Assembly (NCBI RefSeq): GCF_014648175.1
Contig: NZ_BMQP01000005.1
Span: forward strand, 186,001 to 250,000
Direction: 5' to 3'
DNA: 64,000 nucleotides
From: Planobispora rosea
Lineage (GTDB): Bacteria; Actinomycetota; Actinomycetes; Streptosporangiales; Streptosporangiaceae
Numbering within the stretch: position 1 is the first letter of the stretch; each line of letters starts with the position of its first letter. Positions 34,320-41,829 of this stretch are shown piece after piece. Under the pieces are notes generated by a model, which was not told where the DNA came from, made no database searches, and saw only the letters and a program-made list of their open reading frames with translations. The translations under genes and the position numbers were made by a program.

Positions 34320-35324
34320 CAGGGCGTCGATCTCGGCGAGGAGGGTCCGCCTGGCCTGGGGATCGAGGTAGGAGGCGGTGACGGCGTTGCGGGCCAGGGC
34401 GGTCAGGGCGGCGCGGTCGAGGCCGAGGACGTCGGCGGCCACGCGGTACTCGTCGGTCAGCGTGGTGGCGAACATGGGCGGGTCGTCGCTGTTGAGGGTG
34501 ACGAACAGGCCCTCCTGGAGCAGGCGCGGGAGCGGGTGCTCCTTGATGTCGGCGACCTGGCCGGTGCACACGTTGGAGGTGGGGCAGACCTCCAGCGGGA
34601 TCTGCCTCTCGCGCAGGTGCGCCATCAGGCGGGGGTCGTGCAGGCAGGAGATGCCGTGGCCGATGCGCTCGGCGCCGAGGTGGTCGACGACCTCCCAGAC
34701 GGTTTCAGGGCCGGTCATCTCCCCCGCGTGCGGGACGCTGTGCAGGCCGGCGGCCGTGGCGGCGCGGAAGGCGTCCCGGAAGGCGTCGCGGTGGTGCACG
34801 CGCTCCTGTTCGATCCCGGCCAGGCCGAAAGCTACCAATGCCTGGGGAGGTTCCTGGAGAGCGTGGTCCAGGGTGATCCGGGCGGCCTCGGCGCCGTACT
34901 CGCCCGGGATGTCGAAGATGTAGCCGACCCGGACGCCGTGCTCGTCGAGCGAGCGCCGGGCGGCGATGTCCAGTGCCTCGGTGACGGCCCTCATCGGCAT
35001 TCCGACGACGTGGTGGGCGTACGGCGTGACCGTCACCTCGACGTAGCGCCCGTTCTGCCCGGCCAGGTCCCTGGCCAGGCCCGTCACCAGGGTCGCCACG
35101 TCCTCGGGCTCGCGGACCAGCGCGTTGACCGCCTGGTAGACCCGGGCGAAGTCGGCGAAGTCCCGGAAGACGTAGAACCCCCGCAGTTCCTCCTCCGTGG
35201 TCGGCACGCGGCTGCCGGGGTGGCGGCGGGACAGCTCCAGCACGGTCGGCACGGAGGCGGAGCCGATGAGGTGGACGTGGAGCTCGACCTTGGGGAGGGC
35301 GTCGATGAACGCGTGGATCGTCAT
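34314..35324 (-). CDS. add: Adenosine deaminase family protein
   Basis: This cytoplasmic metal-dependent enzyme is expected to convert adenosine to inosine in purine salvage. The 336-residue protein shows LPKVELHVHLIGSA (metal HxH) near residue 10, HAGEMTGPETVWEVVDHLGAERIGHGI with the catalytic glutamate and histidines, and VTLNSDDPPMF with the metal-binding aspartates. The family also includes adenine and aminofutalosine deaminases, so the exact base is not certain. The ATG at 35322-35324 has a -10-like TAGGGT 7 nt upstream and no ribosome site. Confidence 0.88.
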   Translation of the reverse strand: MTIHAFIDALPKVELHVHLIGSASVPTVLELSRRHPGSRVPTTEEELRGFYVFRDFADFARVYQAVNALVREPEDVATLVTGLARDLAGQNGRYVEVTVTPYAHHVVGMPMRAVTEALDIAARRSLDEHGVRVGYIFDIPGEYGAEAARITLDHALQEPPQALVAFGLAGIEQERVHHRDAFRDAFRAATAAGLHSVPHAGEMTGPETVWEVVDHLGAERIGHGISCLHDPRLMAHLRERQIPLEVCPTSNVCTGQVADIKEHPLPRLLQEGLFVTLNSDDPPMFATTLTDEYRVAADVLGLDRAALTALARNAVTASYLDPQARRTLLAEIDALS

Positions 35325-35337
35325 GCCGCCGACCCTA
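35325..35337 (-). promoter_or_regulatory. -10 box of a leaderless promoter for the deaminase gene
   Basis: TAGGGT (minus strand, 35337-35332) is followed by 7 nt and the ATG. The -35 region is not recognisable. Confidence 0.45.
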
Positions 35338-35414
35338 GGCATCCCTTTCCAGCAATGACAGAGATTCGCGCTGAATTTAACATCAAAATGTAAGCCTTGC
35401 CTGTGCTCTTCGAG

Positions 35415-36875
35415 TCAGGGACGACCCGCACCGGCCGGCGACGAAGCCCGGCGCGGCGAGAACCGTGCGCGGTCTTCGAGTACCGCCGCGATCTCCGCCG
35501 CGGCGAGGCCCGCCCGAGCCGGCGAGAGCCGGCCGTACCCGATGACCAGGGAGGGCCGGAGGCGGCGGCGGGCGTAGCGCGACAGGGGCATCACGAGCAC
35601 CCCCCGGCGCTCCAGGCGGTCGGCGACCTCGCGGTCGTCGTGCCCGGGCGGCAGCGGGAGCACCAGGTGCAGCCCCGCGGCGATCCCTTCGACGGGACCG
35701 GCGTCGCGGATGACGGAATGGCCGCGCAGGGCCGTGAGCACCGCTTCCCGGCGCTCGCGGTACAACGCGCGGGCGCGGCGCAGGTGCCTGTCGTAGTCGC
35801 CGGCGTCGATGAGCCGGGCGAGCGCCAGCTGGTCGAACACGCCGGGGCCCGCGCCGGACCTTTCGAGAGCCTCGATCACCGGGTCTCTCAGGCGCGCGGG
35901 GGGAACCATCCATCCCATCCGCAGGCCCGGGTGCAGGGTCTTGCTCGCGGAGCCGAGGTAGGCGATGTTGTCCCGGTCGAGGGCCGCCAGCGCCCCGATC
36001 GGCTTGCGGTCGTACCGGAACTCGGCGTCGTAGTCGTCCTCCAGCACGACGGCCGAGCGCTCGGCCGCCCACGCCAGCAGCGCCCGCCGCCGTCCGGCCG
36101 ACAGCGCCGCGCCGGTGGGGAACTGGTGGGCGGGCGAGCAGAGCACCGCGTCCGGGTCCGTTCGCCGCAGCCGCCCGACGTCGATGCCCTCGCGGTCGAC
36201 GGCCACCGGCTCGATCGCCAGCCCCGCGTGGACGGCCGCATCGTCGAACCGCCTCCAGCCGGGATCCTCCACCGCCAGCAGCGACGCGGAGCGCCGGGCC
36301 AGAACACCCGCCAGCAGTCCCACCGCGTGGGTGGTGCCGCAGGTGATGACCACCTCCTCGGGCGAGACCGTCACCCCTCGGGTCCGTCCCAGGTAGCCGG
36401 ATACGACCTCGCGCAACCGCCGCACACCCTCGGCCGGGGGGAACACGTCCGAGCCCCCGCCGGCCATGAGGACGTGATGCGTCGCCCGGTTCCAGGCCGC
36501 GGCGGGAAAGCGCGCCACGTCGGGTGCTCCCGGCCGCAGATCGGCCACGACCGGAGAAGGTGCCCGCACGGGGGGTACGGCCGGCGGGACGGCCGATCGC
36601 GCCGGCACGTCCGGTGCCACCCGCGTGCCCGAACCCTGCCGCGCCGTGAGGTGCCCTTCGGCGACGAGCTGTCCGTACGCCTCGTTGACGACCCACCGCG
36701 AGCAGCTCAGCTCCTGCGCGAGCGCCCGGCTCGGGGGAAGCGCGTCGCCGGGGCTGAGACGGCCCGCCAGGATGGCGCCTCTGATCGCGGCCGTCAGGCG
36801 CTCGTGCAGCGCCCGTCCGTCGTCGGGCACGTCAAGGAGAAGGCCGGTGATGCGATTGGTCCGGTTTAGCGGCAT
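35415..36875 (-). CDS. MocR/PdxR-type GntR regulator with aminotransferase-like domain
   Basis: Residues 20-90 form a GntR winged helix (LHERLTAAIRGAILAGRLSPGDALPPSRALAQELSCSRWVVNEAYGQLVAEG). Residues 120-480 form a fold-type I aminotransferase domain with ITCGTTHAVGLLAG, the aspartate region LEDDYDAEFRYD and the PLP lysine in YLGSASKTLHPGLRMGW. The 486-residue length is normal for MocR regulators, which sense PLP or amino-compound adducts. The start ATG at 36873-36875 has a -10-like TACAGT 8 nt upstream. It is divergent from a small monooxygenase gene that it may control. Confidence 0.9.
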   Translation of the reverse strand: MPLNRTNRITGLLLDVPDDGRALHERLTAAIRGAILAGRLSPGDALPPSRALAQELSCSRWVVNEAYGQLVAEGHLTARQGSGTRVAPDVPARSAVPPAVPPVRAPSPVVADLRPGAPDVARFPAAAWNRATHHVLMAGGGSDVFPPAEGVRRLREVVSGYLGRTRGVTVSPEEVVITCGTTHAVGLLAGVLARRSASLLAVEDPGWRRFDDAAVHAGLAIEPVAVDREGIDVGRLRRTDPDAVLCSPAHQFPTGAALSAGRRRALLAWAAERSAVVLEDDYDAEFRYDRKPIGALAALDRDNIAYLGSASKTLHPGLRMGWMVPPARLRDPVIEALERSGAGPGVFDQLALARLIDAGDYDRHLRRARALYRERREAVLTALRGHSVIRDAGPVEGIAAGLHLVLPLPPGHDDREVADRLERRGVLVMPLSRYARRRLRPSLVIGYGRLSPARAGLAAAEIAAVLEDRARFSPRRASSPAGAGRP

Positions 36876-36881
36876 GCAAGT

Positions 36882-36904
36882 GGACTGTATCACCGGACCA
36901 GTCC
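36882..36904. promoter_or_regulatory. Inverted repeat at the MocR promoter
   Basis: GGACTG (36882-36887) and CAGTCC (36899-36904) flank an 11-bp spacer and overlap the proposed -10 of the MocR gene. A second pair, GGTCCGG near 36858 inside the coding start and CCGGACC near 36893, is also present. They are candidate MocR binding sites. Confidence 0.4.
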
Positions 36905-36950
36905 GCCCTAACCTCTGGATCGGCCCTGTTCCAGGGCTCGTCCCCCTGAG

Positions 36951-36990
36951 GATCCCCGAGGGTCACTGAAGATCCCCGAGGGTCACTGAA
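36951..36990. repeat. 20-bp perfect tandem repeat upstream of the ABM monooxygenase
   Basis: GATCCCCGAGGGTCACTGAA occurs twice in a row (36951-36970, 36971-36990). A third, degenerate copy (GACCACTGAGAATCACCGAG) follows, directly before the ribosome site of the next gene. Confidence 0.85.
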
Positions 36991-37019
36991 GACCACTGAG
37001 AATCACCGAGGAGCTCTCC

Positions 37020-37316
37020 ATGACATCGACGGACTCCCCCCTGACCGTCATCGCGCGGATGCGCGCGAAGGACGGCCGGGAGGCCGCCCTGCGCGACGCC
37101 TTGACCGCCCTGGTCGAACCGACCCGCCGGGCACCGGGCTGCCTGGCCTACGACCTCCACACCGAGGTGGGAGAGCCCGCCCGGTTCTGGTTCTACGAGG
37201 TGTGGCGCCGCCCAGAGGACCACGCCGAGAACCTGAGGTCCCCGCACATCACGGGGTTCATCGCCCGGACCGCCGACCTGCTCGACGGCGGTCTCGAGGT
37301 TCACTTCCTCGACTGA
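37020..37316 (+). CDS. Antibiotic biosynthesis monooxygenase (ABM/YgiN-like) domain protein
   Basis: This 98-residue ABM-fold protein (LTVIARMRAKDGREAALRDALTALVEPTRRAPGCLAYDLHTEV, then FWFYEVWRRPEDHAENLRSPHI) is likely a small cofactor-free quinol oxygenase or detoxifying enzyme. The size is right for a complete member. The ATG at 37020 is preceded by GAGGAGC. It is divergent from the MocR regulator, and its 5' region contains tandem 20-bp repeats. Confidence 0.88.
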   Translation: MTSTDSPLTVIARMRAKDGREAALRDALTALVEPTRRAPGCLAYDLHTEVGEPARFWFYEVWRRPEDHAENLRSPHITGFIARTADLLDGGLEVHFLD

Positions 37317-37327
37317 CGGAGGCCGGC

Positions 37328-38158
37328 TCAGGGGGCGATCGGCGGCTGCCGCTTGTGCTCGGTGAGCCGGTAGCGGCGGACGATGACCTCGAAGGCGGCC
37401 TCGTCGACCGGCTTGCCCTCCAGGAAGTCGTCGATGTCGTCGTAGGTGACGCCGAGCGCCTCCTCGTCGGGCCTGCCCGGGTTCAGCGTCTCCAGGTCCG
37501 CGGTCGGGGTCTTGCCGACCAGCGTGGACGGTGCGCCCAGCGCCTGCGCCACGGCCCGTACGCGCCGCTTGGTGAGGCCGGTGAGCGGCACCACGTCGGC
37601 CGCGCCGTCGCCGAACTTGGTGAAGAAGCCGGAGACCGCCTCGGCGGCGTGGTCGGTGCCCACGACCAGACCGTCGTTCGCGCCCGCCACCGCGAACTGG
37701 GCGATCATGCGCTGCCGGGCCTTGATGTTGCCGTGTGTGAAGTCCTGGTGGTGCGCGTCGCGGAAGACCATGCCGCCGGCCAGGAGCGTCTCCAGCGCGG
37801 CGTCGCTGGCGGGCTTCACGTCGACGGTCAGGACCCGGTCGGGCCGGATGAACTCCAGCGCCAGCTGCGCGTCCTTCTCGTCGGCCTGGGTGCCGTACGG
37901 CAACCGCATCGCGAAGAACACCGCTTCCCGCCCGGTGGCGCGGACCCGCTCGACGGCGAGCTGGCACAGCCGGCCCGTGGTCGTGGAGTCCACGCCGCCG
38001 CTGATGCCCAGCACCAGCGAGCGCAGGCCCGTGGAGACCAGCCGGTCGGCGAGGAAGGCCACCCGGCGCTCGATCTCCCGCTCCGCGTCGAAGGACGCGC
38101 TCACCTGGAGATCCCGGGCGATCTCCTGCTGCAGGGACATGGTCGCCGGGTCGGTCAC
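37328..38158 (-). CDS. nadE: Ammonia-dependent NAD+ synthetase
   Basis: NadE amidates nicotinic acid adenine dinucleotide to NAD+ using ammonia and ATP. The 276-residue protein has the length of ammonia-dependent forms, without a glutaminase domain. It carries the PP-loop SLVLGISGGVDSTTTGRL near residue 48, NIKARQRMIAQFAVAG, VVGTDHAAEAVSGFFTKFGDGAADVVPLTGLTK and the C-terminal HKRQPP. I chose the GTG at 38156-38158 because GAGGAG lies 5 nt upstream; an ATG six codons later is the alternative. Confidence 0.95.
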   Translation of the reverse strand: MTDPATMSLQQEIARDLQVSASFDAEREIERRVAFLADRLVSTGLRSLVLGISGGVDSTTTGRLCQLAVERVRATGREAVFFAMRLPYGTQADEKDAQLALEFIRPDRVLTVDVKPASDAALETLLAGGMVFRDAHHQDFTHGNIKARQRMIAQFAVAGANDGLVVGTDHAAEAVSGFFTKFGDGAADVVPLTGLTKRRVRAVAQALGAPSTLVGKTPTADLETLNPGRPDEEALGVTYDDIDDFLEGKPVDEAAFEVIVRRYRLTEHKRQPPIAP

Positions 38159-38315
38159 TGTCGCTCCTCGGTCGGGCGCACGGGCAGGACCTGCGCACCG
38201 CCGGGCCGGGAGCGCGGGCGCGCGCAGGGGACGGGAGCACTTTAGCCGGAGGCCGCCACGTCCCGATCCAAGGGTGGGCGGCTCGGTCGCCGCCGCCTCC
38301 AGGGCCCCGCAGAGG

Positions 38316-38345
38316 AGACAGATGGGATTATCTGGCGATCTGTCT
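38316..38345. promoter_or_regulatory. Inverted repeat upstream of the double Clp-N gene
   Basis: AGACAGAT (38316-38323) and ATCTGTCT (38338-38345) are perfect inverted copies with a 14-bp spacer, in the 255-bp gap between divergent nadE and the Clp-N gene. The rest of the gap holds no gene; CAGGCAGGCAGGC near 38357 is a short simple repeat. Confidence 0.45.
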
Positions 38346-38413
38346 TCCCAATGGCCAGGCAGGCAGGCGCATAGTGGGTGAAAGGGCAACCGATCCCTCA
38401 CGGAGGCTCCCCC

Positions 38414-39022
38414 GTGTTCGAGCGTTTCACCAACCGTGCCCGTCGCGTCGTGGTCCTGGCCCAGGAGGAGGCCCGCCGGCTCAAACACAACTACATCGGC
38501 ACCGAGCACCTCCTGCTCGGGCTGATCGGCGAGGAGGAGGGCACCGCCGCCCTCGCGCTGCAGGCCTTCGAGGTCAGCCTGGAGCAGGTGCGCCGCGATG
38601 TCGAGGAGATCATCGGCCAGGGGTCCAGCCCGCCGGGCGACCACATCCCGTTCACCCCGCGCGCCAAGAAGGTGCTGGAGCTGTCGTTGCGGGAGGCGCT
38701 CCACCTGCACCACACCTACATCGGCACCGAGCACATCCTGCTCGGCCTGGTCCGCGAGGAGGAGGGCGTCGCGGCCCAGGTGCTCACCCGGCAGGGGGTG
38801 GGGCTGGAGGCCGTACGGGCCCAGGTGATCGACCTGCTCCGGAGCGAGCGCCGGGAGCGGGCCTCGGCCGGGCAGGAGGCGTTCGTCTCCGTGAGGTCGT
38901 CGCTCGCCACGCGGCTGGAGCGGATCCAGGAGAGCCTGGACCGGATCGAGCGGCGCCTGGACGCCATGGGCGCCCCGCCGGACCCGGGCGCGCCGGGTGA
39001 GGACCCTCCGGAGAAGGAGTGA
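38414..39022 (+). CDS. Double Clp-N domain protein without an ATPase
   Basis: The 202-residue protein consists of two Clp-N (ClpC-type substrate/adaptor-binding) repeats. Repeat 1 begins MFERFTNRARRVVVLAQEEARRLKHNYIGTEHLLLGL. Repeat 2, near residue 78, begins FTPRAKKVLELSLREALHLHHTYIGTEHILLGL. A coiled-coil-like tail (RLERIQESLDRIERRLDAM) replaces the AAA+ modules of ClpC. It may act as an adaptor or decoy for Clp substrates; that is inference. The GTG start at 38414 has GGAGG 7 nt upstream. Confidence 0.9.
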   Translation: MFERFTNRARRVVVLAQEEARRLKHNYIGTEHLLLGLIGEEEGTAALALQAFEVSLEQVRRDVEEIIGQGSSPPGDHIPFTPRAKKVLELSLREALHLHHTYIGTEHILLGLVREEEGVAAQVLTRQGVGLEAVRAQVIDLLRSERRERASAGQEAFVSVRSSLATRLERIQESLDRIERRLDAMGAPPDPGAPGEDPPEKE

Positions 39023-39104
39023 TCCCGGAAGTACCCGCACCGGAGTGCCCGAGGGCCCGGAGGATTCCGGAACGAGGGTCTCCGGAAACGAGCGAAACGA
39101 GTGA

Positions 39105-39146
39105 TCCGCCGATCCGGGAGCCCCTGAGCTCTCCCGGATCGGCGGA
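39105..39146. terminator. Bidirectional terminator, 16-bp perfect stem
   Basis: TCCGCCGATCCGGGAG (39105-39120) pairs perfectly with CTCCCGGATCGGCGGA (39131-39146) across a 10-nt loop. It lies between the convergent Clp-N and ACT-GNAT genes. Confidence 0.85.
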
Positions 39147-39158
39147 GCGAGTGATGGG

Positions 39159-40193
39159 TCAGCTCGGGGACGCCGCCGCCATCACGCCTATCGCCAGCCT
39201 GGCTTCCACCACGCCGGGGTCCTCGGTGTAGCTCAGGGTCGCGCCGAGCGAGAGCAGCAGTCTGCGCATGCGCGCGTTGTCCGAGAGCAGGGTCGCCTTC
39301 ACCTCGGCGAAGCCCAGGTCGCGGGCCTCGGCGATGATCATCCTGGCCAGCGCCGTGCCCAGCCCCATGCCCTGCCAGCGGTCCTCGACGAGGAAGGCCA
39401 TCTCGGCGATCCCCGGGTCGGGGGTGAACATCAGGTTGGCCAGCGCGATCACCTGCCCGTCGTACCCGGCGACCAGGGAGTGGCCGCGGGTGCGGTCGCA
39501 GAGCCGGTCGAAGACGCGGTCCGGCAGCGCGGGCATCGACGTGAAGTAGCGGAAGCGGCGGGTCCCGGGTGAGCAGCGGTCGTGCAGATCGCGCACGGCC
39601 TCGCGGTAGAGCCGGGTGAGCGGCCTGACCTGCGTCTCGGTGCCGTCGGGCAGTTTGACCGCGCGCTCGGTGGAGCCCGCCGGGTCGGCCGGGGGCTGCG
39701 CCAGCCGGACGAACGAGGCGGCCCGGGCGGCCTCGGTCAGCGTGAAGGGCAGCTCGGCCCGGCGCAGCCGGATCGCCCGGCGGGGGGCGACGGGCACGGT
39801 CAGCAGGGTCGGGTCGGGCAGGTCGCTCATGTCGGAACCGTAGACCCAGCGGGCGTCGTCGGCGCGCAGCAGCTCCTTCAGAAGCTCGGGCAGCCGCCAG
39901 GGCGTGGTCCGCAGCCGGGAGGCGAGCAGCAGGACGCGGGTGGGCTCGTCGGTCAGCTCGTGCGCGGTGGCCGGGACGACCTGCACCCGGCGCCCGCCGG
40001 CCGCCTCCAGCGCCTCGCGTACGGCCTCCGGGCCGGCCGGGATCTCCGCGACGAACTCGTCCACGGTGCCGTCGGTGTCCGGCTGGACACTCAGGCCGAG
40101 GATGTTGCCGCCCTTCTCAGCGAGCGCGGCGGCCAGCGACGCCAGCCGTCCCGGTCGCTCGTCCACCGTCGTACGAATCCTGAGGAATCCCAT
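39159..40193 (-). CDS. ACT-GNAT fusion, probable amino-acid-regulated protein acetyltransferase
   Basis: Residues 1-75 are an ACT domain (IRTTVDERPGRLASLAAALAEKGGNILGLSVQ). Residues 190-340 are a GNAT acetyltransferase with FLVEDRWQGMGLGTALARMIIAEARDLGFAEVKATLLSDNARMRRLLLSLGA, which includes the acetyl-CoA loop QGMGLGT. This two-domain order is known from actinobacterial lysine acetyltransferases whose activity is changed by amino acids binding the ACT domain. The 344-residue length fits. The start ATG at 40191-40193 has GGAGGG upstream. The protein targets are unknown. Confidence 0.88.
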   Translation of the reverse strand: MGFLRIRTTVDERPGRLASLAAALAEKGGNILGLSVQPDTDGTVDEFVAEIPAGPEAVREALEAAGGRRVQVVPATAHELTDEPTRVLLLASRLRTTPWRLPELLKELLRADDARWVYGSDMSDLPDPTLLTVPVAPRRAIRLRRAELPFTLTEAARAASFVRLAQPPADPAGSTERAVKLPDGTETQVRPLTRLYREAVRDLHDRCSPGTRRFRYFTSMPALPDRVFDRLCDRTRGHSLVAGYDGQVIALANLMFTPDPGIAEMAFLVEDRWQGMGLGTALARMIIAEARDLGFAEVKATLLSDNARMRRLLLSLGATLSYTEDPGVVEARLAIGVMAAASPS

Positions 40194-40297
40194 CAGAACG
40201 CTCCCTCCGTCACGGACAAACCTGCCAGGACGCTGTTACAGCACCGCTACGTGAGGATGAGGCCGCCGTTACGTCCGCAAAGATCACTCATGACGCG

Positions 40298-40326
40298 GTT
40301 GTACAACGGTTTTCGTGGGACACTAT
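40298..40326 (+). promoter_or_regulatory. Promoter with palindrome upstream of the PuuB-like gene
   Basis: The perfect palindrome GTTGTACAAC (40298-40307) contains a -35-like TTGTAC. CACTAT follows 16 nt later as a possible -10. The start codon is about 27 nt beyond the expected transcription start. Confidence 0.4.
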
Positions 40327-40360
40327 GGCCGAATTGACGGATATAGCAGGATATGTGGGC

Positions 40361-41761
40361 ATGAGTACGCGTGTTCCCCTGTCCGACGGCTTTGTTAACG
40401 GAGACGTCTCCTTCTGGTTCCGCTCGTCCGGCCTCCCCCCGGCGGGCGTCCCCCTCGACGGCGATCTCGAGACCGATGTGGTGATCGTCGGCGCCGGGTA
40501 CACCGGCCTGTGGACCGCGTACTACCTGAAGAAGGCCGCCCCGGCCCTGCGCGTCGTGGTGCTGGAGAAGGAGTTCGCCGGGTACGGCGCGTCCGGGCGC
40601 AACGGCGGCTGGCTGGTCGGCGAGCTGGCCGGGACCCCCGAGCGCTACGCGAAGACCCACGGGGTGGAGGCGGCCAGGCGTTTCCAGCGGGTGATGTTCG
40701 AGGCGATCGACGAGGTCGTCGCCGTCGCCGGAAACGAGGGGATCGACGCCGACATCGTCAAGGGCGGCGTCACCACGGTCGCCACCAACGCCGCCCAGGA
40801 CCGGCGGCTGCGCGGGGTGGTGTCCCACGCCCGCCGCTGGGGCTGGACCGAGGACGACCTGCGGCTGCTGGAGCCCGCCGAGCGGGAGGAGCGCCTGCGG
40901 GTCAGCGGGGCGGTGAACGCGGCCTGGAGCCCGCACTGCGCCCGGGTCCAGCCGGCCAAGCTGGTGCGGGGGCTGGCGGAGGCCGTACGGAAGCTGGGGG
41001 TGGAGATCTACGAGCGGACCCCGGTCACCGAGATCGCCCCGCGCACGGCGCGCACGCCGTACGGAACGGTCCGGGCGGAGCACGTCATCCGCGCCACCGA
41101 GGGCTTCACCGCCGGGCTGCGGCAGTACCACCGCGCCTGGCTCCCGATGAACAGCTCCATGATCGTCACCGAGCCGCTGGGCGAGCTGTGGGACGCCATC
41201 GGCTGGGAGGGCTGCGAGCTGCTGGGCGACATGGCCCACTACTACATGTACGCCCAGCGGACCGCCGACGGCCGCATCGCCTTCGGCGGTCGCGGCAAGC
41301 CCTACCTGTACGGCTCCCGCCTGGACGACCGGGGCCGCACGCACGAGTGGACGATCGAGGCGCTGTGGGACCTGCTGACCGGGATGTTCCCGGCGGCCCG
41401 GGAGTCCCGGGTCGCGCACGCGTGGTCCGGGGTGCTGGGCGTGCCGCGCGACTGGTGCGCCACCGTGCACCTGGACCCCGCCACCGGGATCGGCTGGGCG
41501 GGCGGCTACACCGGCCACGGGGTGACCACCGCCAACCTCGCCGGCCGTACCCTGCGCGACCTGATCCTGGGCGAGGACACCGAGCTGACCTCGCTGCCCT
41601 GGGTGGGCAGGAAGGTGCGCAACTGGGAGGTCGAGCCGCTGCGCTGGATCGGCGTGCACACCATGTACGACCTGTACCGCCGGGCCGACGCCCGGGAGAG
41701 GGCCGGACTCGGCCGCACCTCGGTGCTGGCCCGGCTGGCCGACTCCATCACCGGCCGCTGA
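40361..41761 (+). CDS. FAD-dependent oxidoreductase, gamma-glutamylputrescine-oxidase-like (PuuB/DAO family)
   Basis: The 466-residue flavoprotein has the FAD motif VVIVGAGYTGLWTAYYLKKAAPALRVVVLEKEFAGYGASGRNGGWLVGEL beginning near residue 35 and the C-terminal GIGWAGGYTGHGVTTANLAGRTLRDLILG. Both are characteristic of PuuB-like amine oxidases. The substrate is probably a secondary amine or gamma-glutamylated amine. I chose the ATG at 40361, with AGGA upstream; an ATG 36 bp earlier would lie at the proposed promoter. An amidohydrolase gene follows in the same direction. Confidence 0.85.
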   Translation: MSTRVPLSDGFVNGDVSFWFRSSGLPPAGVPLDGDLETDVVIVGAGYTGLWTAYYLKKAAPALRVVVLEKEFAGYGASGRNGGWLVGELAGTPERYAKTHGVEAARRFQRVMFEAIDEVVAVAGNEGIDADIVKGGVTTVATNAAQDRRLRGVVSHARRWGWTEDDLRLLEPAEREERLRVSGAVNAAWSPHCARVQPAKLVRGLAEAVRKLGVEIYERTPVTEIAPRTARTPYGTVRAEHVIRATEGFTAGLRQYHRAWLPMNSSMIVTEPLGELWDAIGWEGCELLGDMAHYYMYAQRTADGRIAFGGRGKPYLYGSRLDDRGRTHEWTIEALWDLLTGMFPAARESRVAHAWSGVLGVPRDWCATVHLDPATGIGWAGGYTGHGVTTANLAGRTLRDLILGEDTELTSLPWVGRKVRNWEVEPLRWIGVHTMYDLYRRADARERAGLGRTSVLARLADSITGR

Positions 41762-41770
41762 TCGGCCATC

Positions 41771-41809
41771 GGACTCAGACATCGGGCTCAGATACCGGGC
41801 TCAGATACC
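41771..41809. repeat. 13-bp tandem repeat between the oxidase and amidohydrolase genes
   Basis: GGGCTCAGATACC occurs twice in tandem (41784-41796, 41797-41809), preceded by a diverged copy GGACTCAGACATC (41771-41783). The array fills most of the 62-bp gap. Confidence 0.8.
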
Positions 41810-41829
41810 GGACAATGGAGACTATGACC

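Noticed and set aside
36951-36990. Short CRISPR-like array.
   Set aside because: The units are directly adjacent without spacers and only two are perfect, so it is a plain tandem repeat.
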